6,291 bases of DNA from Thermaerobacter marianensis (lineage in GTDB: Bacteria > Bacillota > Sulfobacillia > DYIH01 > DYIG01): contig DYIG01000099.1 in NCBI GenBank assembly GCA_020723725.1, forward strand, positions 1 to 6,291, read 5' to 3'. Shown piece after piece: positions 1 to 5,012 of the stretch. How positions within the stretch are numbered: the stretch's first letter is position 1; each line of letters begins with the position of its first letter. Below the pieces are notes generated by a model, which was not told the DNA's origin, did no database searches, and saw only the letters and a program-made list of their open reading frames with translations. The position numbers and the translations under genes are program-made.

Positions 1-563
1 TAAGGAACCTTGTTCTTTACAAAGTAATCCCACACATGTTCCCAGGTCCAGGGCGCCAGGGGGTTAACCTTCACGAGACCAAACCGGCTATCCCATTCCA
101 CAACTTTGGCATTGGCACGTGTCGGGGCTTGGTCCCGCCTGATCCCCGTGATCCAGGCGTCGAGCCCGGAAAGCGCCTTTTCAAGGGGCTGCACCTTCCT
201 GATCTTGCAGCATAGGTCCGGGTCCCTCTTCCAGAGATCAGCGCCGTGCTCGGCCTCCTGCTGTTCCAAGGTAAGGGCGGGGCTGTAACGCACGAATTCC
301 AGGGGATACCGCTCAACCAAACGATCACGCACGTCATATGTTTCCGGGAAGAACAGATCTGTATCAAGGTAGAACACCTTTGTACCGGGTTTAATCCGGC
401 TGATCATGTCAACCAGGACCACATCCTCGGCGCCGAAACTGCAAGCCAGGGAAATCTGCGGAGAAAACCGGCCAATAGCCCAGGCTAGAACGTCCTCCGG
501 TCCCTTCCCCTCAAACTCTTCAGCAGCCTCAGAAACAAGTAGGTGGATATCTACCTTTGCCAA
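1..563 (-). CDS. cysH: Adenylyl-sulfate (APS) reductase CysH, 3' end cut by window edge
   Basis: Cytoplasmic enzyme of assimilatory sulfate reduction. It reduces activated sulfate (APS, possibly PAPS) to sulfite using thioredoxin. The 187 visible codons show the PP-loop-type nucleotide site as SFGAEDVVL (residues 42-50), then FYLDTDLFFPETY (64-76), the TGIRRDQAPTRA segment (139-150) and a conserved VEWD. CCKIRKVQPL (118-127) is the first half of the CC...CxxC set that binds a [4Fe-4S] cluster. That points to the iron-sulfur APS reductase type rather than the cluster-free enterobacterial PAPS reductase. About 50 C-terminal residues lie beyond base 1, including the second CxxC and the catalytic cysteine. 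The start is TTG at 563-561, chosen because GGAGG (577-573) sits 9 bases upstream; I saw no ATG or GTG with comparable support. The gene has its own promoter and seems to be transcribed separately from the upstream genes. Confidence 0.93.
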   Translation of the reverse strand, partial: MAKVDIHLLVSEAAEEFEGKGPEDVLAWAIGRFSPQISLACSFGAEDVVLVDMISRIKPGTKVFYLDTDLFFPETYDVRDRLVERYPLEFVRYSPALTLEQQEAEHGADLWKRDPDLCCKIRKVQPLEKALSGLDAWITGIRRDQAPTRANAKVVEWDSRFGLVKVNPLAPWTWEHVWDYFVKNKVP

Positions 564-572
564 CAGGGATCG

Positions 573-577
573 CCTCC
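573..577 (-). promoter_or_regulatory. Ribosome-binding site that fixes the cysH TTG start
   Basis: GGAGG on the minus strand, 9 bases before the TTG codon at 563-561. It is the reason for choosing this non-ATG start, since a normal start codon is lacking at this distance. Confidence 0.75.
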
Positions 578-598
578 AGATCAATTTTTCCGAGTTTT

Positions 599-615
599 CC
601 AATAGGATTTATTGG
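599..615. promoter_or_regulatory. Inverted repeat at the cysH transcription start, possible operator
   Basis: A perfect 6-base inverted repeat, CCAATA-ggatt-TATTGG, lies just downstream of the predicted -10 box and overlaps the expected transcription start. That is a typical place for a repressor of sulfur or cysteine genes (in Firmicutes often an Rrf2-type CymR). I do not recognise the site as a known operator. A 6-base AT-rich repeat can also arise by chance. Confidence 0.3.
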
Positions 616-619
616 TCTA

Positions 620-649
620 ATCATAGCAAAGTCGGCCTGACCGCGTCAA
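620..649 (-). promoter_or_regulatory. Sigma-A type promoter of cysH
   Basis: On the minus strand there is a -35 box TTGACG (649-644), an 18-base spacer and a -10 box TATGAT (625-620). The -10 is preceded by TG one base upstream, giving an extended -10 (TGCTATGAT). Five of six bases match consensus in each box. Transcription would start near base 613, leaving a leader of about 50 bases before the TTG start. No riboswitch-like structure is visible in that leader. Confidence 0.65.
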
Positions 650-787
650 TTAACATTTATGCCACTCGAAGCCGGACCCCAAGACAGGATATCTGGGACA
701 GGAATTCATTTGTGATAGGTCTATTTATGAAATTTGATTCGAGCTATACCGTTTATTGGAACCCTTCGCTGCTCTAGCAGCCCCGAG

Positions 788-892
788 CTAATCGAGCCAC
801 TTTGCAAGTTCCGGAATCTTTTCTGGATGAAACCAAATAGATTTAAGAACCCCATCCTTCGAGACAGCGATGGTGTCGGTTGCAAATTCCAA
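788..892 (-). other. Short shifted-frame open stretch at the CZB gene 3' end (possible lost C-terminus or gene remnant)
   Basis: One base out of phase with the CZB gene, the minus strand from 889 to the TAG at 788-790 encodes 33 residues that read like natural protein: starts EFATDTIAVSKDG, centre LKSIWFHPEKI, end PELAKWLD. The normal CZB frame over the same bases gives an unconvincing tail rich in R, H and C. A TTG at 892-890 could start it, but GGAGG (900-896) is only 3 bases upstream, too close for efficient initiation. It is either the former end of the CZB protein after a one-base frame change, or a remnant of a second small gene. I do not recognise its family. Confidence 0.3.
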
Positions 893-1262
893 GGTCCTCC
901 GGGGTGTTCACCTCGCACCTATAGGTGTTGAGGAGAGCGATGATTCTCTGGGATATGAATTCGACCTTCTTCAATTCGGCTTCAGCCTGTGCTATGTCAC
1001 CCTGCTTCTTGAGCTGCACGACTTTTTTCACTACGGCATGGAGCTCAATATGTGTCTTCTCGAGTTCCCTCATCTCAGGGATTGTCCCGTATGTTCTGAT
1101 CCCTTCAAAGTGGAGCCATTTACCGAGGTCGCAATCGGTGTGAGAGACAACTTGTGCCTCTGACAAACTCTCCTTCCCATCCAAGAAACTGCGCAGCTTG
1201 GTTTTCCACACGAGGTGTTTAGTCTTGGCCAAAGTGAAGTCAATGGTGCTTGCGGTTGCCAT
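843..1262 (-). CDS. Small stand-alone CZB-domain (chemoreceptor zinc-binding) protein
   Basis: A 139-residue soluble protein that is almost entirely a CZB domain. The four expected zinc ligands are visible: H16 (KHLVWK), C44 (DCDLGKWL), H71 and H75 (THIELH). CZB domains usually sit at the ends of chemoreceptors or diguanylate cyclases and sense zinc or oxidants such as HOCl through the cysteine; here no output domain is attached. The track-length frame begins at a GTG (1271-1269), but GGAGG at 1275-1271 overlaps that codon and is 8 bases before ATG 1262-1260, so the ATG is the start. The last ~20 residues look unlike the family and may result from a frame change near base 890. The gene lies between the protease and cysH with 139 bases upstream; I found no clear promoter of its own. 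The family call is firm, the cellular role is not. Confidence 0.85.
   Translation of the reverse strand: MATASTIDFTLAKTKHLVWKTKLRSFLDGKESLSEAQVVSHTDCDLGKWLHFEGIRTYGTIPEMRELEKTHIELHAVVKKVVQLKKQGDIAQAEAELKKVEFISQRIIALLNTYRCEVNTPEDLGICNRHHRCLEGWGS
907..925 (-). repeat. Imperfect copy of the CZB ribosome-binding region, inside the CZB 3' end
   Basis: Minus strand CCTATAGGTGCGAGGTGAA. It matches the stretch at 1286-1267 in front of the same gene with one mismatch and one missing base. It contains the palindrome CACCTATAGGTG (916-927 on the plus strand) and an SD-like GAGGTGA. Confidence 0.7.
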
Positions 1263-1266
1263 CCAT

Positions 1267-1286
1267 TTCACCTCCCCACCTATAGG
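1267..1286 (-). repeat. Upstream copy of the repeated ribosome-binding region
   Basis: Minus strand CCTATAGGTGGGGAGGTGAA, including the CZB Shine-Dalgarno site. The second copy lies about 360 bases further on, within the gene's 3' end. In both places GCAACCG and then CACCAT follow a little downstream, so the similarity runs past the SD itself. Confidence 0.7.
1271..1275 (-). promoter_or_regulatory. Ribosome-binding site that fixes the CZB gene start
   Basis: GGAGG, 8 bases before ATG 1262-1260. It overlaps the in-frame GTG at 1271-1269, which excludes that GTG as the start. Confidence 0.75.
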
Positions 1287-1332
1287 AAAATCGGTTTTAA
1301 TAATCGTCGAGGAGGTGGCCTGATTTTAGTGA

Positions 1333-1356
1333 GGTGTCCTGGCAATAATGGACACC
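1333..1356. promoter_or_regulatory. Inverted repeat between protease and CZB genes
   Basis: Perfect 7-base arms GGTGTCC / GGACACC around a 10-base loop (tggcaataat), 45 bases after the protease stop and about 70 bases before the CZB start. Neither strand has a run of T after the stem, so it is not a standard Rho-independent terminator. It could be an operator, an RNA-stabilising hairpin or a weak attenuator. Confidence 0.35.
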
Positions 1357-1401
1357 CGTCGAACTCGGAGTAGATGGCGATATTGGCGGTCCCCATTAGG
1401 C

Positions 1402-2148
1402 TCAAAAACCAGCGGCCCGAAGAGCTTCGTCCAAATCCTCAACCGGAACAACCTTCATGTTGCCGAAGGAGCGGCTGATGTCCTGCAAATTATCCTTGGG
1501 TATGAGGAAGAGATACGCACCGGCGCGGCGGGCAGCGATAGCCTTGGCCTCCACCCCGCTGACCGCCTCCACGGCCCCGGAGGGGCTCAAAACGCCTGTG
1601 CCGGCGATCACCCGGCCCTCTTTTCGACCGGGGTCTGCCTGGCCACACCTCCCCTCTTTGAGGGCAAGGAGACGCTCGTACGCCTCCAAGGCGAACATCA
1701 GACCGGCGGAAGGTCCCGCCACTTCCGTTTCCTCAAAAGTAACGGGGACCAGCGAACCGCCCGTCTGGTCCGTAGGGTACCCGGCTTCCTTCAGGGCCAG
1801 CTTGACAGCCGTGCCCTGGCTCTCCTTCATTTTCGTTTTCATCGACCGGAGGTACTCCTCTTCCCCCACACCCTCCGGGAAGAGGTCGGCAGCACGGATA
1901 ATCCCCGTCCCCGGGGAAAGCCCCTTGAGGAGGATTTGCCCGACAGTGGCGCGTTGAGCGGCCACGCTCGTGAGGTAAAAGGCACGGTCTGGGATGGGTT
2001 GGGCGCACCCCGGCACCATGACCAGGGTCCCGGCGTCAACGGCCAGACCGGGCTGCACAAGATAGAACCCAGTTGGCACAAAGAACACGGCGGCAGCCAG
2101 AACAAAGTAAAGAACAACCCGAAGGGCTCCACGCATTCCCGGTATCAC
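1402..2148 (-). CDS. Membrane-anchored Lon-type (S16) serine protease, YlbL/SepM-like but without PDZ domain
   Basis: A 248-residue protein with one N-terminal membrane helix (about residues 8-31), so the catalytic part should face outside. The middle segment, including EEEYLRSMKTKMKESQ and AVKLALKEAGY (98-124), resembles the N-terminal region of YlbL/SepM. The S16 peptidase core follows, with serine in AGPSAGLMF (S147) and lysine in GVEAKAIAA (K202), the Ser-Lys pair of Lon proteases, plus VIAGTGVLSPSG and FLIPKDN. Usual YlbL proteins are about 340 residues and carry a PDZ domain before the catalytic core; here AGY is followed almost directly by the core. In Bacillus subtilis YlbL (DdcP) clears a cell-division inhibitor after DNA damage, and streptococcal SepM trims a signalling peptide; the substrate here is unknown. 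The start is GTG 2148-2146; ATG 2136-2134 is an alternative, and neither has a strong SD. The gene sits 82 bases after the ATPase on the same strand. Confidence 0.85.
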   Translation of the reverse strand: MIPGMRGALRVVLYFVLAAAVFFVPTGFYLVQPGLAVDAGTLVMVPGCAQPIPDRAFYLTSVAAQRATVGQILLKGLSPGTGIIRAADLFPEGVGEEEYLRSMKTKMKESQGTAVKLALKEAGYPTDQTGGSLVPVTFEETEVAGPSAGLMFALEAYERLLALKEGRCGQADPGRKEGRVIAGTGVLSPSGAVEAVSGVEAKAIAARRAGAYLFLIPKDNLQDISRSFGNMKVVPVEDLDEALRAAGF

Positions 2149-2155
2149 CCATGGG

Positions 2156-2230
2156 TTATCGTGCCCTGAAGGAGCGTTTCAAGGCAAGGCCCGTGTTTAT
2201 GATATACACGGCGCCCACAACTGCCAGCAG
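2156..2230 (-). other. Hydrophobic open stretch in frame after the ATPase stop codon
   Basis: Directly after the TAG of the ATPase gene the same frame stays open for 24 codons to a TAA at 2158-2156. It would encode LLAVVGAVYIINTGLALK and then RSFRAR: one membrane-helix-like segment followed by basic residues. No start codon with a good SD is visible. It could be the end of a lost membrane-protein gene, a readthrough extension, or chance. Confidence 0.25.
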
Positions 2231-3001
2231 CTAGATTCGTTTCACCTCCTGCCGAAGGACCTCCCAGATGCCTTGGAACATCTCTCTAAAGGCCTCATGG
2301 TCACGCACACCGGGGATCTTGCGCGGGCGGGGAATGGGCACCGGGAATTCCGCTTTAATACGGCCCGGCGATGCCGACATGACAGCGATACGATCGCCCA
2401 AAGAGAGCGCTTCATCAATGCTGTGGGTGACGAAGATGACCGTCTTTTCGCTCCCCTCCCAGATGCCTAGGAACTCTTCCTGAAGCAGGACCCTGTTCTG
2501 TTCATCAAGGGAACCGAATGGCTCATCCACCAGCAGGATTTCCGGGTCATTGGCAAAGGCCCTGGCTATGCTGACGCGTTGTTTCATCCCGCCCGAGAGC
2601 TGGTGCGGGTAGTAGTCGGCAAAGGGGTACAGTCCGACCATGTCCATGTACCAGTCCACAGCCGCCCGCAGGATAGCCTCGGGCACCCTCCTCAAACTTA
2701 GACCGTAGCCGATGTTCTGCCTGACCGTCATCCAGGGGAAGACCGATTCCTCCTGGAATATAACGCTGCACAGAGGGTTGGCAGGGGAGTCCTGCTTGAC
2801 CTCCACCCTGCCTCCACTCGCCTTCTCCAACCCCGCCATGATCCTTAAAAGGGTGCTTTTGCCACAACCGCTCGGACCAAGCAGGCAGAGGAATTCACCG
2901 CGCCCGACATTTAGGTCTATCCCGTCCAGAGCCCTGTAAAACCCCTTCCCTGCCTGGTAGGTCTTTGTTACGCCTGACAGGTTCACCTTGATGCCAATCA
3001 C
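2231..3001 (-). CDS. ABC transporter ATP-binding protein, nitrate/sulfonate/taurine importer family
   Basis: A 256-residue cytoplasmic ATPase that would power the permease encoded just upstream. All motifs are intact: Walker A GPSGCGKST (42-50), Q-loop in FQEESVFPW (Q83), signature LSGGMKQR (135-142), Walker B ILLVDEPF (155-162) with D-loop SLD, and switch histidine in VTHS (H193). The VFPWMTV after the Q-loop and the PRPRKIP segment near the C-terminus are typical of SsuB/TauB/NrtD-type ATPases. The start taken is GTG 3001-2999, whose GTGA overlaps the permease stop by 4 bases and suggests translational coupling. GTG 2986-2984 is an alternative, with AAGGTGAT upstream. The substrate cannot be read from the ATPase; sulfonate is a guess supported only by nearby cysH. 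Confidence 0.93.
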   Translation of the reverse strand: MIGIKVNLSGVTKTYQAGKGFYRALDGIDLNVGRGEFLCLLGPSGCGKSTLLRIMAGLEKASGGRVEVKQDSPANPLCSVIFQEESVFPWMTVRQNIGYGLSLRRVPEAILRAAVDWYMDMVGLYPFADYYPHQLSGGMKQRVSIARAFANDPEILLVDEPFGSLDEQNRVLLQEEFLGIWEGSEKTVIFVTHSIDEALSLGDRIAVMSASPGRIKAEFPVPIPRPRKIPGVRDHEAFREMFQGIWEVLRQEVKRI

Positions 3002-3786
3002 CTTCCCCCACCCCCCGGCTTCCAAGGGACCAATACCTTCTCCAGCCGACCCAGGCCAACCGACATGAGCCAGCCCAGTACAGACATGACCAGGAATGCC
3101 AGGTACATTTTTTCAAGGGTAAAGGTCTGGTAGCTGGACCAAATCATGTAGCCGATGCCTTCGCGGGCGGCTATCATCTCCGCCGCTACTATAAGAAGGA
3201 GGGCTAAGCCCGCACCCAGCCTTATCCCCGTGAGAACGGATGGCAAAGCCCCGGGGAGCGCGACCGTGAGGTAGAAATCGAGCCCGCGGGCGCCAAAGCT
3301 CCGGGCAACGTCGATATAGATACGCTCGATACCGACCACTCCGGCAGCCGTGTTGATCAGCACAGGGAAGAACACCCCCAGGGCGATGGTTACTATTTTT
3401 GACGTCTCCCCCAGCCCGAAGAGGAGCATTATCAGGGGGAGCAGGGCCAGTTTTGGGATCGGGCATATCGCATAGATTATGGGCTCCAACGCCGAACGCA
3501 ACAGCGGGATGACCCCAATGGCAAGACCAAGGACCAGGCCGGGGATGGCCCCTGCAATGAAACCCGCCACGATACGCACAAGGCTGGTGCCGGCCGCCCG
3601 GAATATTTCCCCGGCCAGCGCCGTTTCCACCAGGACACCTACTATTGCTGAGGGGGGCGGGAAGAATCGGTGATCGAGCGCACCAATCCTCACTGCCAAC
3701 TCCCACAGCATGAGCATGGCCAGCGGCGAGATGACATATAAAACCCTGTTATACCGTCCCTTTGCCTGCCACATACCCCATCCCAT
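2998..3786 (-). CDS. ABC transporter permease, SsuC/TauC/NrtB family
   Basis: A 262-residue inner-membrane protein with about six hydrophobic helices, the normal size for this family. Family marks are FFPPPS near residue 41, a conserved IPKLALLPLIMLLFGLGE block (110-127), and the EAA-type coupling loop DVARSFGARGLDFYLTVALP (159-178), which docks on the ATPase. The C-terminus ends in a proline/glycine run with a basic last residue (WKPGGGGR) and overlaps the ATPase start. The frame stays open upstream to a TTG at 3831-3829, but that would add 15 polar residues and run through the palindrome of the divergent region. ATG 3786-3784 is preferred, with ATG 3774-3772 also possible; none has a strong SD. 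No periplasmic or lipoprotein substrate-binding gene is present before or after, so the binding protein must be encoded elsewhere. Confidence 0.92.
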   Translation of the reverse strand: MGWGMWQAKGRYNRVLYVISPLAMLMLWELAVRIGALDHRFFPPPSAIVGVLVETALAGEIFRAAGTSLVRIVAGFIAGAIPGLVLGLAIGVIPLLRSALEPIIYAICPIPKLALLPLIMLLFGLGETSKIVTIALGVFFPVLINTAAGVVGIERIYIDVARSFGARGLDFYLTVALPGALPSVLTGIRLGAGLALLLIVAAEMIAAREGIGYMIWSSYQTFTLEKMYLAFLVMSVLGWLMSVGLGRLEKVLVPWKPGGGGR

Positions 3787-3808
3787 CACTTGACAGTCTA
3801 TGGGACCG

Positions 3809-3843
3809 ACCGGGGACAGGTGCCTGTACAACCCTGTCCCGGT
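3809..3843. repeat. Strong imperfect palindrome in the divergent control region
   Basis: ACC-(G)-GGGACAGG pairs with CCTGTCCC-GGT around a 12-base loop, giving 11 pairs with one bulged G. Nested in it is ACAGGTGCCTGT (3816-3827), another perfect palindrome, so the left arm can pair with either of two CCTGT copies. The element ends 16 bases before the antiporter ATG and touches its weak SD (GGTAAGG, 3841-3847). It may be an operator, an RNA switch or a member of a dispersed palindromic repeat family; no T-run follows on either strand. Confidence 0.6.
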
Positions 3844-3859
3844 AAGGTAATCTAGCTTT

Positions 3860-4903
3860 ATGCGTTGCCTGTACCCACTTCTCCTGGCGATTCCAATAGC
3901 TGTCTACCTTGAGATGGCGGGGGCCTCCCCTCTGTGGATTTTTATCTCGTCGGCTCTTGCCATACTCCCCTTGGCCGGTGTGCTGGGGAAAGCAACCGAG
4001 GAGCTGGCTATCCATGCCGGACCACGGTTCGGGGGCTTTCTTAACGCCACCTTCGGGAACGCGGCTGAGCTGATAATCACCATCATGGCAATTCGGGCGG
4101 GCCTGTTTGAACTGGTCAAGGCCTCGATAACCGGTGCTATCATAGGTAATATCCTTCTCATCCTGGGCTTGAGCGCCGTTGTAGGGGGCTTCAAGAACAA
4201 GGTTCAGGTCTTCAACCGCAACCTGGCGGTTATGAACTCGTCCCTCCTGTTCCTCTCTGTCATCGCCCTTACCATCCCGGCCATCTTCGTCCTGGGCGGG
4301 GGCATCGAAGACAACGAGTTGGGCAAGATGAGCCGCGGGGTAGCAGACATCCTCATGGCAACGTATGTGTTGAGCCTCGTCTTCTCCTTCCGCACCCACA
4401 AGCACCTTTTCCACACCGCGCATGAGGTCCTGGATGAAGCCGAATGGAGCAGGAACAAAGCCCTTACGATAATGATCCTTTCGACCGTAGGGGTGGCGCT
4501 GATGAGCGAATTCCTGGTTGGATCCCTTGAGGAGGTGATAAGTGAGTTCGGGGTATCGGAATTCTTCCTTGGCATTGTTATCATCCCGCTCATCGGTAAC
4601 GCCGCCGAACACAGCTCCGCCATCATGATGGCCCTAAGGAACCGGATGGACCTGGCTCTGGAAATCGCCATCGGTTCCAGCACCCAGATAGCCGTTTTCG
4701 TTGCCCCCCTCCTCATCTACATCAGCTACCTGGTTGGCAAACCCATGTCCTACATCTTCAATGTGTACGAACTGACGGCGATAGCCCTGACGGTGTTGAT
4801 TGCCAACATTGTCTCCTCTGACGGCGAAACGAATTGGCTTGAAGGAGTGCAGCTCCTGGCGGCCTATGCCATTATGGCTATCGGCTTCTTCTACGTCGGC
4901 TAA
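3860..4903 (+). CDS. Ca2+/H+ antiporter, CaCA superfamily (Cax/ChaA type)
   Basis: A 347-residue integral membrane protein that should export Ca2+ in exchange for protons. It has the two inverted-topology halves of the family: the first signature FGNAAELI (65-72, with acidic E70) and the second GNAAEHSSAIMMA (246-258, with E250), followed by the second-half helix ALEIAIGSSTQIAVF. About eleven hydrophobic helices are seen, and the length matches bacterial Cax proteins such as YfkE (about 350). The loop between halves (FRTHKHLFHT...DEAEW) is rich in histidine and acid, a likely cytosolic metal-binding or regulatory stretch. The ATG at 3860 is preceded by a weak, rather distant SD (AAGG at 3844-3847, 12 bases). 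It is transcribed away from the ABC operon. The family call is firm; Ca2+ as the ion rests on similarity. Confidence 0.93.
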   Translation: MRCLYPLLLAIPIAVYLEMAGASPLWIFISSALAILPLAGVLGKATEELAIHAGPRFGGFLNATFGNAAELIITIMAIRAGLFELVKASITGAIIGNILLILGLSAVVGGFKNKVQVFNRNLAVMNSSLLFLSVIALTIPAIFVLGGGIEDNELGKMSRGVADILMATYVLSLVFSFRTHKHLFHTAHEVLDEAEWSRNKALTIMILSTVGVALMSEFLVGSLEEVISEFGVSEFFLGIVIIPLIGNAAEHSSAIMMALRNRMDLALEIAIGSSTQIAVFVAPLLIYISYLVGKPMSYIFNVYELTAIALTVLIANIVSSDGETNWLEGVQLLAAYAIMAIGFFYVG

Positions 4904-5012
4904 AGGCCCGGTGATTGACCTTTTTGACCAGGCCTCTTAACCTGCTCATAGCATGCCCCCCTTTTGGTAACACTTGTAAGTACATTCTTGAGAAACAGGT
5001 GCATGGACCAGC

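Noticed and set aside
563..613. SAM or T-box riboswitch in the cysH leader
   Set aside because: The leader is only about 50 bases, too short for either, and none of their conserved boxes is present.
768..781. GCTGCT-CT-AGCAGC hairpin after the CZB gene, considered as a terminator
   Set aside because: The stem is short with a tiny loop, and no T-run follows on the minus strand.
1281..1345. Promoter for the CZB gene
   Set aside because: Candidate boxes (TCGACG/TATAGG, TTGCCA/TAAAAT) have spacers of 20 and 11 bases, outside the working range.
1348..2169. Long open frame (273 codons) on the plus strand opposite the protease
   Set aside because: It is antisense to a gene with clear S16 motifs; its protein is low in recognisable structure and reflects GC-rich codon bias.
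3113..3706. 197-codon open frame on the minus strand in another phase of the permease
   Set aside because: It is rich in G, P, R and H without helices or motifs, while the permease frame has the complete family pattern.
3790..3795. Perfect TTGACA considered as a -35 box for the antiporter
   Set aside because: At 16-18 bases downstream the sequence is GC-rich (around GGGACA) with no acceptable -10.
3749..4612. Long open frame (287 codons) on the minus strand opposite the antiporter
   Set aside because: The protein is highly charged with no family features and lies wholly against a well-conserved membrane gene; it is a shadow frame.
4904..4935. AGGCC...GGCCT after the antiporter stop, considered as a terminator
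   Set aside because: Only 5 pairs across a 22-base loop, and the T-run lies in the loop rather than after the stem.
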